A stretch of DNA of 64,000 bases from Rostrohypoxylon terebratum (taxonomy: Eukaryota > Ascomycota > Sordariomycetes > Xylariales > Hypoxylaceae), in NCBI GenBank assembly GCA_022497145.1, contig MU385873.1, positions 1 to 64,000 of the forward strand. The letters are read 5' to 3'. The notes beneath the pieces were generated by a model. That model worked only from the letters and a program-made list of their open reading frames with translations. It was not told where the DNA came from and ran no database searches. This document shows, in pieces, positions 46,177-59,023 of the stretch; the first letter of the stretch is position 1, and every line of letters begins with the position of its first letter. Both the position numbers and the translations under genes were made by a program.

Positions 46177-47652
46177 AATAGTGTCGGCGAGCTACAAAGC
46201 ATCAACCCTTCCGCGGTTGACTTGTTCGAGATACATTTGTCCTCTTTGGGTCCAAGAAGAGACGCATCAGTGCGCATAGAGAGGGATTAACAAGTGGCAA
46301 ATGCTCTTGAGATGTTTCGGAAGCCGGCGAACTATTGAGAAACTATGAGAAAGGTTAGGTTACCAGATACTGCAAGCTGGAATCCGATGAATTTTATCAA
46401 GTAATCAAGCAGCTCCTCCTGCATGATGATACCGGGGATTTGTTCGAGTTCAAGTTCGCGTTTGAGTTCGACAGCATCACATTCAAGATGGAGCCAAATC
46501 CACATATGGATCTCATGTATTGGGCTACACAGACCCTTCCGTCCCACATAATTCGATCATTGGTCACCAAAATCCTCTCGTTCATGGCGAGTGTCTTGAA
46601 CTTCGGCAAGCAGGACAGCCGCAATTCCCCATCCCATTCGTGATTGGTCCCGTCCGAACCCCCCCGGAACTGCGAGTCTTTGTCTGGTGTGACGTTGGAT
46701 GTTCGTTGGTAGTAGTAGTTGACTCGAGCTCCGAACGAGATGAGAATGTCTGGCCATACAATGGGCAAACCTGAATTCCAATAGTTACGTGTACCTGTCT
46801 CTCTCCGATGTTCCCCATTGCCCATTCTCCACCCCTTGATTCCACGCCTCATTCTATTTCTAGCGATTCTTGTTCCTTCCCGCGGATGCCGCCCGGCTTC
46901 TAGCGTTGATTCACCCAAGCCGGGACTCCTGTCAATATGCGAGGCTTCTGTCCTCCCACAATACTACGATACGCGTGTTCCGTAGAGTTGATTCAGGGAA
47001 TCGGGTGCCGCACTCTACGCTGCAAGATCCGGTACTCGCTCAGCCACATCAGATATTGAGACTAACGGGCCAATAGATATTTGCTACCATCTGCAAGATA
47101 TATGAGATATCACTCCAGGCATGTGGATCGCTTCAATGATACTGTGTTGGTAGCAAGGGGTGTGCTGTAAAACGGAAGGAGGAACCAGTCTACCGGATCC
47201 CTCTCCCGTGATCACAGTTTTGCAACACGACGGAAGTAACTACCTACCTAGTAGTCATCGTTCTTTGCGTTCCTTCGCGTTCTTTGCACATCTCGTGCCT
47301 TCCTACTACGTCGCCAACATGTAAGAGGAAAACTTTAAACTTTGGATGGAAAGAGCATTTGGTTTGGTTTGGTTCGGTATCGGTATCGTAATAATTGTTA
47401 CCTAACAATGAAGGTTGTAGAAATGAACTATAAAACCTTCTCATTTCTTCTCCCTTTACTCAAACTTCTCTAAATTCTACAGCACTGATCCTTTCACAAA
47501 CGTTCTCTTGTAAAAACAGTTCTCGATTTACTTCATCAATTCAGAAACAATCCCCTTCTCTCGCCTGTTTTTCTGCTGTTTTGTAGATTTCATCGACTCT
47601 TGTCAACCCGTACCAAACAAGTAGAGCGAGCAGTGTATTCACAATAATCACG
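46177..47652. other. Intergenic, no gene supported
   Basis: It contains open frames up to 173 codons on the minus strand (46397-46918) without recognisable motifs or clear coding bias. The last 200 bp are CT-rich, fitting the promoter of the next gene. Confidence 0.5.
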
Positions 47653-48024
47653 ATGGCTCACACAGCAAAGGCAAAGAAACAATCTCGCCCTCGGGTCAAC
47701 ACCGCCATTCCAGCCGCGGCCTCATACCAAATCCGATCTCAGCAACAGGGACAGAACTCATCTTCAGCCTCATCAGGTTCCTCGTCTTCCTCTTACACTT
47801 GGACGGCGGCGGATTCGGCCAGAGACTCGGAAAACGGCGCATGCCTGACCGCTTGGCCACCTGACGAGCCTTTCTACATCCCTCCTATCCCCCTCTTAGG
47901 CCAGAATAGTCAGGCTCACCAACATCAAGCTCAGCCCCAGAATCAGACTAGCCAGCATCACCACTCAACTACCTATCAATCCTCTGCGGTACCATACCAA
48001 GGGGGTAGTGCTAGCGGAAAGTAG
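47653..48024 (+). CDS. Small low-complexity protein, function unknown
   Basis: Single exon, 123 aa, ATG in the good fungal context ATCACGATGG after a long CT-rich leader. The N-terminus is basic (MAHTAKAKKQSRPRVN), then a Ser run (about 37-47), a short more ordered part (AWPPDEPFYIPPIPLLG), and a Gln/His-rich tail. It has no membrane segment or known domain. The frame, leader and start context support a real gene, but similarity to known proteins cannot be judged by eye. Confidence 0.55.
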   Translation: MAHTAKAKKQSRPRVNTAIPAAASYQIRSQQQGQNSSSASSGSSSSSYTWTAADSARDSENGACLTAWPPDEPFYIPPIPLLGQNSQAHQHQAQPQNQTSQHHHSTTYQSSAVPYQGGSASGK

Positions 48025-49165
48025 TCTGATCTCGTATCATACCGTCACAAGACTAAGAATTGTCTATGGTCATTACATTCTGCTACATATTCGGCCAGCG
48101 AGAACATATCCAGACTTCACTCGAAATGTAGAGTGTATATTTGCTCGGATTTCGGAGGGCTTTCATCGACGTCAGGAAGTTTATGGCGTTCGACCGATAA
48201 CAGTTAGGGAACTCGAGAAAGGTTTTTGAGAAAATATATAGAAAATCATGTCGATAAAGTGTTTCCAATATGTTTGCTATTACAACACATGTTTGCTGTC
48301 GAATGGAGGTCGAGGGAAGGCTAGCGCATGGCGTTAAGCTACAAATAGAAGAAAATAAAAATAGGGGCCTAGAACTAGAGTCGTTGCTTGATAGACTAGA
48401 CTTAAATGACAAGGGATTCATCAAAGGTAGCTACAGGAGATGAAGCTTTCTCAACTTTATTTCGTTGCGTCTTCAGAAGATGTATGTGATAGAGATTGTA
48501 TGTACCCAAAGCCGTCTTTTGACCTAGCACATAGTCTCCAGCTCACAGTCTAGGCAAAGATACCAAAATCATAGCAAAAGTCCAGAGAAAAAGCAGATAG
48601 TTTCACATCAGCCTCGGTTTGAAAGTCATTATATTATCTACGCTCGTTTATACGGATCGCTCTACCCCTATAGCTTGGATCCATAATCCATAGGAGGTAC
48701 CTAGGCGGCCCCTTTCTAAAACCAGTTGTCATTAATGGAATTCTATCTGAGCCAAACATTATTCTACCAATTACATCTACTTATATAGTTGTATAAAGAC
48801 TCACATGACGGTTTGCGGGCATATCGTATACTTTTGGGGAGAATTGGGTGACCTCTAGACTTACAAATATACCAGGCAGGAACCGGAAAGAGGAAAATCG
48901 ACACCGGTGGCTATTTATTTCTAGGTAGCTTTGATATCTAGCATCTCTGCTAGATAGTATTGATCATTTCTGCAACAGGAATAGGTATAAATGAGTAATT
49001 GTCGGTATGGTTAAAACAGAGCCTCCTTTCTACCCTTATGGAGACAAACTATTTCGAGTACAGAGCTACCAAGATGCCAATCTATGATGTTACAGTAATA
49101 AGACAATCGCATAAACCTCACAGTCACGATATAAACAGCTTAGGGTGTTGATATTTGTGTTCCAC
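48025..49165. other. Intergenic, no gene seen
   Basis: AT-rich start of a 10.5-kb gene-poor stretch. No supported exon. Confidence 0.5.
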
Positions 49166-49745
49166 CTAAGAACTCAGGTGCCTAGGAGAGGACCCCCAAG
49201 CTAATTGTGTCGTGTCTTGTTGGCACCATAACTGGGATTTCACTATGATGCCGTTTGGAAAACAGGTACCTATAATCGACTTCTCAATCCCCAATCGATC
49301 AATCGCGTAGGATATACGGTCGTAATTTGCTTCCAATGGATACCTAGGTATGAGTCGCCCACATGCTCCCATTCTTGGTGACTTGACGTGAACAAGGATA
49401 TGAATCTTCTTGCTCTTAGCTGCTCACATGCTTAGAATGACCTTGGCGATTGTCTTAATATTGGGGACAACTAGAGGATCTAGTAGTCATCCTTCAATGT
49501 GATGATAGCCAGGTAGAGGTTAGCCGGAGTGATATCTATGACTTTGTCTTGTGCTGTGACTAGCTTGTGGAGATCGCTTGAGGTTTTATGGTTAGGCGTG
49601 ATCATTTCCTATGATACTTCAAGGGGAGGAATTACAATGCTCAGGGTTTATATAGTGGGCTTCTTGTCTTCAGTATCTGGCATTACTGAGTTAGTGATAT
49701 CCTTGTTAATGTCAATGCTTAAGATTCAGGTACCGCGAGGCGACG
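49166..49745 (-). pseudogene. Decayed coding remnant, family unknown
   Basis: The minus strand shows protein-like stretches interrupted by in-frame stops and at least one frame change. From about 49715 down: LSIDINKDITNSVMPDTEDKK, a TAA, then IVIPPLEVS, a TAG, then NHKTSSDLHKLVTAQDKVID and ITPANLYLAIITLKDDY. After a frame shift follow VVPNIKTIAKVILSM, a TGA and AAKSKKIHILVHVKS, running into the open frame 49372-49166 (LEANYDRISYAIDRLGIEKS). The stops are of the TAA/TAG/TGA kind produced by C-to-T changes, consistent with repeat-induced point mutation, though this is inference. I cannot name the original family; a mobile element or a lost gene are both possible. Confidence 0.35.
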
Positions 49746-50262
49746 ATCCCGCATGATACTTCATCCGAGACATGGGATGAGTTTAGTCCCCCATGCCATT
49801 TAGCCTGGCACGCACGAAGTATATATCAAGCTATTGAACAATCCTCGAGGCACAGACACCAAGTCAGGTTTCCATTAGATATCTACTAGGGGAATGCAAG
49901 GCTGATAATCAGTGTTGGGCTGTCACAGTCAGCTTCCTTACCTATCACGTCGTCGTGCTAATGCAAGGAGGTTATAACAGGATAATCTAAACCCTGTGAA
50001 AATCTAAGCGCGTAACGTTCCCTTTAGGTTTAACTCGTCATCACACAATCTAAGCTTAACAAGCCGCACTCGAGTGATCTCTACACGAATCCCAGATGGC
50101 CGTTGCTATAATATCCTATATTAATGTTGCTAGTAAGTCCACCAAGCAGCCACATGCGGAAAGAAACTCGGGCTGGGGGTGGAGCACTGCGATAATGCCT
50201 CTGCGGCTCGGCGGACCGCTAGGTTATGGGTGGTCATGTGCTAGACCTTTAGCAAGCTCTCG

Positions 50263-50312
50263 TCACATCACATCACATCCTCTCACATCCTCTCACATCC
50301 TCTCACATCCTC
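50263..50312. repeat. CTCACATCCT minisatellite
   Basis: Three to four tandem copies of the 10-mer TCTCACATCC preceded by CACAT units. Confidence 0.85.
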
Positions 50313-53300
50313 GGAGTTAAGAAGTACCAGGTAAGTGAACGTCTGGCACTTCTGACCAACAAGATCGCGGATCTCGCTTATTACTCGCATATGTCGGCCC
50401 CGAGCATATAAGCATAAGGTTGGAATTTGTATTGGGGGGAACGCCATCGTCACCGGGGCATTCGAGTTCCGGAATGTGATAGCAGCGCACTTTGTTGCCA
50501 TTACTTCATCACTACTAATCCATCACAATCGCTTCTATCGATATCGATATTTCCAAATGGCGTTCTCCGTACTCGGCGCGATCGCGATTCGCGAGACGGC
50601 CTCATTGGTCAATGGCTACCTTGGGCATCTACCTGCTCTACTGTACCTACCTACCTACCTACATCGCTTACTTTTCCACTTGCTGCCTTCGTCTCTTCGT
50701 GAGTACAGGGCAGGTGAACGTAATCCAAAGAGTGTGATTCATTCAGTTACGTCGCATAGCGCCGACTGCGACGACGAAAGCAAAAGCTTGAGGCATCCGC
50801 ATGCGTCAGCGCAAATGAGCGCCAGCGCCTGAAGCCATCGCGAGCAGCGGACGGCCTGCCACGTTTGTGCCGACTGCAGCGGTTACCAGGGTTTAATCAT
50901 GGGAAATCATGAACAATGATATAAGAGCGCAGGTGCTTTGGTGCGTCAGGAGGCGCCATAACGCCATAGCGCCATGCGACAGGTAATCGAGTAGGCGGTC
51001 AACCATTCGTAGTTGTAAAGGTTTCCCGCGTTGGGTTTGAGGTAGATGTGGACATGAGTGCACATATGAAATCTGCAGCAAGGTCCCGTGAAAGCGAGTC
51101 CTGAGAGGCGCCCACGACAACAGTTGACCGTGCGCGCTGTAGGACAGGGGGTCGTGAATAGCGAACGGCCATGGGACGCTGTCCTTGTTCTGGACAACAA
51201 TTGGGCCTCGACGCCTTTAGAGGCGCTGCGGGGATGTTCCAGTGCATCCTGCAACGCTTCCTCAACTCCACGGTTTTCCTCCGAGTCGCAGGTCGTAGTA
51301 CGCACAAGATAGAACTTTTTTTCTTTTTTTCCTTGAAATTGAAAGTCGAAACGAGAAGCCTCCGCTTCGACGGAACTCACCAGCGGAAGATACCTTGGCG
51401 GTGATAGCGATGCGAGGGGAGTAACAAATATTGCGCCCTCCTGTACCAGCTTTTGTCTTTATTATCGCCCACTCTGGAATGTGGTTTGTGTTAGTACTTA
51501 CTTCCACGATGTATCGTCGCGGAATCTAGACTTTGCTGATAGAGACCAATCCGGTCGGCTTCAGCCCATATAATAGGTAGGGGCTGGTCATATCAGAGCC
51601 GTGATTCGGCTGCGGTTAGTTTGCGCTCGATGCTTGGCGTAGATCGTTCCGAGCTGCCAGGTCTGGGTGGATTTAGAGGGTGTGAAGGACAGAGAACGGG
51701 GCTGAGATCTCCTCTCAGATTGGCGACAGCTTAAGAGCTTGCTATCTAAGCGTTTAGGGCTAGCGAGGCGGTATATATCAGTGTGTGTCGTGTGTGTGCG
51801 ATCGCCGTGCAATATTTCGATGCCGGTTGTGCGCCGAATACCATGACGCATGGACGAAAGATAGGGGAATGTCCTCAAAGGCCGCACTACGGTAAATATT
51901 ACCTTGGACCTTGGTTTGGATGACGTCCACGTCGTTTTCTCCCGAGCTAATTGTGCCGGGCGGCATTGACTTCCTCGAAATCCGATAACAGAATCCCATC
52001 CTCATTAAACTGTTTTCACGTAGTGTAGTAATATTGGAGACGTGGCTAGAAGGAGACACGACAGAGAAGAGTACCGTGTTTACCGTGTTTACCGTGCTAA
52101 CCTCCTATGTCTTCCCCAAGCTGATGTAACACGACGAGAATTCCAAGACATTTTCCCCAGACTAATAAGGGGAGATGTCGTAAATCCCAATATAACGTTG
52201 GAGAAACTCCTCGGGACTTGAAAAAGTGAAATCCGGGGAAGTACTTAACTCTAATCTACTGCTGCGACGAAGCCGTATAGTATTGTGGCGAATTCCAATT
52301 TACTAGGTAAATACTTCCATGTACATGAAGAAGCGAGGTAACAAATGCGTTACCTGCTTTCGCGATACTGGCGAACGCGACGTCGGACTTGCGGAGTGTG
52401 CGGAGTATGCGCCATGGGATCAGATGGGATTTTGAAATGCCTTTATTTTCTCGGTTAAGAGTTACATACTCCTATAGCACACACGCTCTATACTCCTCTT
52501 CACTTTATATCGCTTGACGCTGCCATCGCCAGTTACTCACGGGGCCTTACCGTAAGGGCCGACTTCTGAGTCTCCCTCAAGGGATGATTAAGACAATTAA
52601 TGTAAGTACCTATAATATAGGTGTAGTGCAGTACATTGGCCGAGGAAGTCAAACGAAACACGAGGCCAAAACACAATGACGTCGCCGTTTCACTGCTGCT
52701 TCGGCATTTTCATACCTACCTACCTAGGACCTAGGTAATGTAAAGTGGTTAACTGCCGGTAATGCTTAACCTCCAGGGAGTCCGATGTATCCGGAGCGTT
52801 TTATTGTCTCAACACGATGGCGACGATTATTCACGATGATGACATTTCGAAAATTCTCCCTGATTCTCCCGCCGAAACTCGGTATTCACGACATCAGTTT
52901 CCGGGCTGCTGTATCCGGTACTCCTTCTGACTAAGGTCAGATTACCACATCCTGGCACTGGATTTCTAATGGGGGTTGCACAGAAACTCCGGCGTGGGGC
53001 TATCGTTGCTCACCCCCTTGCCCCCCATCTTCCTCCTCATCGTTTTTCGTGGGGGACCGTGGACCCAGTAGATAAAAACGTGTGGCAATGTACAATACAT
53101 ACCTGCCTCTTACATACACCTTATACCCCATGTACGATATTAATAATAACTCTATTTCAGAGTCTGAAGGAATCATAAGCCTGTGAGTCACCACCTGCTG
53201 AACTAGGTCAGGGATAAGCCATATGGGAATCCTTTAAGATGTGAGACAACGCTTGAGGAAGACTAGGGAACATTTGCTTGTAAGGCTTATCTCTATTGTT

Positions 53301-55231
53301 AGCTTGGCGGCATAGCCCTATTATAGGTAAGCAACTTCCACGGTGGGATATATGATGATTTGATTATCCTGATCCTGTCGAAACGTTGCAAAAAGTCCTT
53401 CTCTGCCTTTTTCCTTTTTCCTTTTGCCCTTTGCCGCTTTGCCCACGATAGAAAGTGCTGGTCGATGGTAGCCTGAGGGCTAGTAGGTAGATACTGACAT
53501 CCAATACATCTCTTGGCTTGATCTTATTAGGCAGCAGAGACGAATCTATTCGTCAAAAAAAGTGATATATCCGAGGGGCAGAGACATGTTCACATGTTCA
53601 CCTTATTAAGAGTCATCTGAATTTACCGAAGGGCTGTCGCATCTTGCCACCGTAACCACTCAATCTGAATAAGTGACAATTTGTAAGTTGATCGCCGCGC
53701 CGCATCCAAGTTGCATCAAGTCTCATAAGTGCCTCATGATTGGTGTTACACACGGAAGGCATTCCAAGATTCCCTAAGATTCCCTTGTGCCTCTTGTGCC
53801 TCTTGTGCCCCCTGCGAATCGAATATGCCAAAGATGGCAGTGCGTACCTAGTAGGTAGGCCGGCAGCGTGGCTTCTCGTGACGAAGGGTCGGGTGCATGC
53901 GGGTTTTAAGGGTCGAAGGGCTTCAAGGCTCCGACAAATTCCTACCGTTCAAATGCTCTACCGTCTCGCCTGTGTTCACGACACATCCCTACTGTAGCGC
54001 GGTGAGTGGCTGGCCTTAATCACCAATAATCTCAGGTGTCGCCAAATAGCTTCGGTTATTCCAGGGTGCGACTAAATAGGTAACGAGCCGAAGAGATATA
54101 TTATAAGATTATAAACCTCGGGAGCTCATTCGTTCTCCTCGGTCAAATGCTCGGCAGCCTTTTCCACGAATCCTTTCGCGGTCGCGTACTTTGAACGCGG
54201 AACGGTATAAACTCGCGAATCACGAGAATCTTGAATCTGGCGAAGATCTACGAGTTACGAGGTTTCGAGGTTTCGTGAGCAAACTTCTAGCCTTTCCATA
54301 TTAGTACCGTAACATAACCAATTAGTATTTCAGCAGCGCCAGGTGTGCTAACTAAACCGCTTACAGATGACTTCGGTCGCGGTGTGGTTGGTGCCGTCTT
54401 TGTCTAGACTTTTATGATCAACCAGATTCAACCACAAAACCTGGGGGTGGCCAAAATGCTACGTATGTACAACAGTTGGAACCTCATCTCGGAATTTTGG
54501 AGCGATATAGCGGACATGGCGACATATGTAGCGACATCAAAGACGTAAGCAATAGAGACTTGAGATTTTCCCCCTTAACGTCCCCAGCGTCCCCAGCGTC
54601 CTTAATGGGTACCGGCAGCTGCAATACGAGGCGGTCAACGTGGATCCGGAGCGTTCGCTCTTTTCTTTCTAGAACGCTAGAACAATGTCGATGTAACGCT
54701 ATTGTCTTTTGTTTGTGTGCTCGTTACCCGAGCTCTGGTAGGGTGATCTCTCTAAAAGACGAATCGGTCGAACCGGTAACACGCATCCACCCCGCCTACA
54801 AGCAGCTATTCCACTGATCTATTCATCCCTGCGTTGTTCGCTATCCACAGATGTGTACCCTACGTACGACACCGCCTACGTATTTGCATATGTTAACTGC
54901 CTATCGAGGCACTGGCCCGAATCCACATAGGTCCTATGTAGATGTAGAATCGCGTACGCAACTTTTCAACACCGAAATCACAACTAAACTCGGGGACTAT
55001 CATGAAAAGAGGAAGCTCGACAATGTGATCGCAAAATGATAACAAACATCATCATTATCCCCGAGTCGAGCAAATAATTTCCTAATAATCTCCTTTGTAA
55101 GCACAAGATGCGTAATCAAACCCCGAGTTACGCTGGTCCTAGTAGGGATAGGAAAATTGAGTAAGCGGTACTTGGATGGATGAGATTAGGTACGATCCTT
55201 CTTTTTCTTGCCCCAGAGATAGAATGAGTGA

Positions 55232-55290
55232 GACACAAACACAAACACAAGCGCACATTCGCGCGCGCACACACACACACGCATACACAT
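55232..55290. repeat. ACAAAC / CA microsatellite
   Basis: ACACAAAC units followed by a GCGCGC then CACACACACA tract. Confidence 0.85.
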
Positions 55291-57258
55291 ATGTACTCTT
55301 ATTACATGATTCTGAAGCATCCTGCGGGCGGTGTCAAATCCGACGTTGTGTTGCGTCTGAGTCAGGATTGGGATCGATTAAACGGTCTCCCCCATGGGCC
55401 ATGATTACGGGACCTTACTTGCGCTCTGGGGATTTTTGGGAATTTCTTACGCACATACCTACCTACACACATACGCGCATATTGTTAGGCAGAAAATCAA
55501 ACGCCGAGAATACCTATCTTAGGGTCTTAGGGTGTAAGTGTGTGTAATCTAGCGATGGTTGGACCGTAAAATTCCACCTATACGAGGGCGCGCTTTGGGT
55601 AAGCGGTCAGGAGAAATGCCGGTATTGGCTAACACAACGAGGATTGTTGCGGTCAGCCAACTCACCTTTTGCTGCTTTGAATCTGTCCTGTCTGGTCGTT
55701 GGGCCATCTGGACCAACTAACCGTTGGACAAGTCATTGCCGTCGCCCATTAACTCCCTATTGCTCAGCCCGCCGAAAGCCCTGCTGACGGCCACCGTGGC
55801 GCAAAGGGAAGCCAGTTGCGAGAAATTGTAATTATCTGCCTACCTATACGACCAACATCGGTCGTCATCATCATCAATATTCCAGGGGAGTTATGGTCGC
55901 AAAGGCAAGCCTAAAAAGTAACGCAACGGTAGACTATTGTCTTACGCCCGCCCAACCAATTCGCATTAAATTGAACTTTTTCTTGATTTTTTCGAATCCC
56001 GAAAAGACTAGGGACCGTGCTGGCGCCGTCGCTGCTTTTTCCAAAAAGCCTAGACGGCGGGACGGATGCAAAGATGCGAATGACGCTCGGACGGCACAAA
56101 AAGGGGAAAGAAGAAAAATTAACGAAATCGGGAAAAATTAGGGAGCACCGATAGAAAAGAGTAAAAAAAAAAAAAACCTACACTGGCTATTTTTGAATAC
56201 CTGGAGCTATCCCATGTAAAATGAAGCAATCAATGCAAGCCAGCGGGAACGGGCGTGGAAACTTCCACCCATTTTAACTGGTGTGACGGGTGCCCGAGGT
56301 GAATTGGCTGCCCGAGGGCCAACCGAAGGAACGCCTCCTTCGTCAGCTAGCATCAATTATTAGGCGGTGTCATGTGCGTAAAGAGAATAGTAGTAAGAAA
56401 CCATTAAACCATAAAGTCTGTGACGGATCGTGACGGATCCTCCCCACGATACAACCAATTTACCAAAAAAGGTACTTACACTATTAGTAGACAGCCAACA
56501 AACCAACAACCGACGACGAAACCGAAACGAATTAGCTCGGCAAGTAAAGGATCCTAAAATTCCATAGTGTACGATAATTAAACCCCGTTGCCGTTTAGGA
56601 TATGAATTAAAGAACTGCAAGTTTCGGCACCTGTCCGGATTCAAATACCATCTCTACCATCCTTATTGCAAATGATTGAAACGTTGTGATTGCTGTTGTA
56701 TCGACGGAAGCCAAGGGATTTTGCATGCTGCTGTATTAGGGAGTTTCGTTATTGTATGTAGTATATTACTTTACTTTCCAGTAATCAACCAGACTGCTTG
56801 CTGCTACGCGGGTACAACTGTACCATCACCACCATATTAACATTTTAACCTCCGGCTCCAATGTGCCAATATGCCACAATATCTACAATGCCAACGTAAA
56901 ATACAACCCCCAGTTTGTTCCCCAGCTTCCCAGAACCGTGAACGGGTTACGGAGCTTACTGTAACCTGGGAATTAGTTACCAGATACGTACTCCTGAGTC
57001 CCGAGTCCTTACACATGTCTGGGCATACTATGTACACTCGGACACAGACCTTGTAACCAGGACACGGGCCTAAAGCCCATCATAGGACGGGAGATAGACC
57101 CGGCCGCGGCAGTCGGATAAGACAGTCCAAAGTGGGACCTGTTGAACCCTGATCATCATCGTTATCCACGGATCCTAGGCCTTGTTCAATGGGGCCATGC
57201 ATGGGCAATCCCGCGGTCTAGCATCTTTTTTTTGATATTTTTTTTTCTCTCATTTCGC

Positions 57259-57398
57259 CTACCCGGCGGCAGCGCCCAGCATTTGCCCTAAAAGTTGATC
57301 CCCGTCGATCATCTCTCTCCTCTCCTTCTCGAAACTCTTTCCCTGGGCGAATGCACCTATCACGGCATTGACGTAGTTGTGGGGATCTGCAAACGAAG
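57259..57398 (-). CDS. Possible terminal exon of an unresolved small gene
   Basis: The minus strand encodes SFADPHNYVNAVIGAFAQGK, then SFEKERREMIDGDQLLGQML and GAAAG, ending in TAA/TAG. It reads as genuine protein and starts after an acceptor (CCGCAAG, or TTTGCAG 12 nt later). A possible preceding exon is around 57415-57580, after a GCTAAC branch site and a CCAG acceptor, but no join could be proved and the start is unknown. The family is not recognised. Confidence 0.3.
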
Positions 57399-57580
57399 CT
57401 TGCGGGTGGAAGAATGGAAGAAGGAAACGAGAGGGTAAGGGAAGCCCAACGATGCGCTTGCCAGCAACTCGAATATGTTGTACATACATACATACTATGG
57501 AAGCACATACATTAATAGGTACATGCAGATTCCGTGCTTCGACGATGTTGGGTCTTGGGTCTGGCATCATAATACGTCCG

Positions 57581-58546
57581 TTAGCTCCTTTTTTTGGAAG
57601 CACCAGGAATCCAGGAAAAAGTAGGCCCTTCTTTTTTTTCTATCTTTTTCTTTTCTTGGTCCGTTTTGGCGGTGTCTATCCGCTAACATGGTTTACTTAT
57701 TTTTGGCTCGATGTGATTGGTAGGGACTAGGCTCGGGGAATGGATGGACTGTTGGAAAATGGGATTGGGAATGGGATTTTGGGGGGGTTTCAAAGCTGAC
57801 TCCGTTAAGGCGGTCTAGGGCCTAGGCTGACTTGGGTGTGTAGAGTGGTAGATGTACATACATACCTAGAGTGGTAGATAGTAGATACTAGACAACATGT
57901 AATAGCCGTGTTAGACACGCAGAACACACAGGACACCTTCTCTTCCCTACTATGTACGTCCCGGGCCCAATACCCACACCCCCTTTATTCGCCCGCATCC
58001 TGACAGGCGGTCTGCTAGGATTATTTGCAACGTGGGGGATGTAGCGAGAGGACTAGAAACGGGGAAACTGGAAAATAGGGCATGTAACAAACTCAGATGT
58101 ATCTAAGTATCGTAGCAAAGTAGCAGCAGTGCCCTGTTGTTGCCTCCGTGCGGCGGCGATGATTCACGAGGTACCTCCCACACATCCACACAATGGCACA
58201 CATACTATGTACCTACCTACACACACGCACACCCTCCTCCTAGTATATATTTGTTCTCATGGCCATCCCATGCGCTCCCGTCCCATGCCTCCGTTTCCCT
58301 GACTTAGTTCCCCAGATAATCTACAATAGCCATAGAGCAGTAATACATAATCATCAACCGTCATCATCCAAGCTAGATCTCACTTACTAGCATTCTTCCA
58401 TACTACTGCTACGCGATATCGTCGATTCCCACCATACGCACTGACTTATACGCATACGCGACTCAACAGCCCCTGAGACGCCCTCAGCCTTACCAATACC
58501 ACTTTATACCGAAGCAAGCAAAGTTTTGCTACGAAATCACATCGAA
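57581..58546. other. Promoter/5' region of the 58.5-kb gene
   Basis: It contains CA repeats (about 58170-58225) and a pyrimidine-rich leader. No gene seen on the plus strand. Confidence 0.5.
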
Positions 58547-59023
58547 ATGTATAGCCCGTACGGCTCCTACAGCTCTATGAGCTCGGCTGCTCAGCCGATG
58601 GAAATCCCCACCACCAGCTACCTCTCTTACAACTACAACGGATCGTACAGCTCGCACTGCGCCTTTCCTTCGTGGCCTCAGCGCTCCTCCCTAACGGACG
58701 AGCACGAGCAGCGAGCTACTTCTTACCTATCCGACGACGACTTGTTCCCCTGCGACGACTCCGACGACGCGCACAGCGTGTCCAGCGCCGGCAGCACGAC
58801 CCCTACCTCTCCCGTCGCTACTACCGAAGCCGACATGTTGCGGATGCAGCGCGAGCAGATGGCCATGCAAAGGGAAGCCATCAAGTTCCTCCTGAGCGAA
58901 AAGGAGCGCCGCAAGCAACAAGCAGCTGCGAAGAAGCAGCGGCGCTCCTCTTCGGGCTCCAAGAAGAGCAGCCCGAGGACTAAGCAGGCGCATCTAGACG
59001 CCATCGCCGAGGCCGGTGAATGA
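58547..59023 (+). CDS. Ser-rich 158-aa protein with basic helix, function unknown
   Basis: Single exon from ATG 58547 (a TTG 21 nt upstream in the same frame is not a usual fungal start). The N-terminus is Tyr/Ser-rich (MYSPYGSYSSMSSAAQPMEI), the middle acidic (SYLSDDDLFPCDDSDD), and the C-terminal part a charged helix (ADMLRMQREQMAMQREAIKF then LLSEKERRKQQAAAKKQRR) followed by a basic Ser/Lys stretch that could be a nuclear localisation signal. Strong G/C-ending codon bias contrasts with the AT-rich surroundings and supports coding. No known domain; the helix is not a bZIP, as it lacks the basic-region Asn/Arg pattern. A small nuclear or regulatory protein is a guess. Confidence 0.65.
   Translation: MYSPYGSYSSMSSAAQPMEIPTTSYLSYNYNGSYSSHCAFPSWPQRSSLTDEHEQRATSYLSDDDLFPCDDSDDAHSVSSAGSTTPTSPVATTEADMLRMQREQMAMQREAIKFLLSEKERRKQQAAAKKQRRSSSGSKKSSPRTKQAHLDAIAEAGE

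Larger units (their letters stand above)
49746..57258. other. Gene-poor region, no gene supported
   Basis: 7.5 kb with stops in all frames and only short, motif-less open frames. It contains microsatellites (CTCACATCCT array 50263-50312; CA/CG-rich tract 55232-55290), one CCTAGGACCTAGG copy (52722-52737), TACC repeats at about 50645, and CTTGTGCCT units at about 53783-53810. It could be regulatory DNA for the gene at 58547 or hold non-coding transcripts. Confidence 0.5.

Noticed and set aside
46397..46918. 173-codon minus-strand open frame
   Set aside because: No motif, irregular composition and no promoter-like leader; likely chance.
50946..51380. 144-codon minus-strand open frame
   Set aside because: It does not look like a folded protein and has overlapping open frames on both strands.
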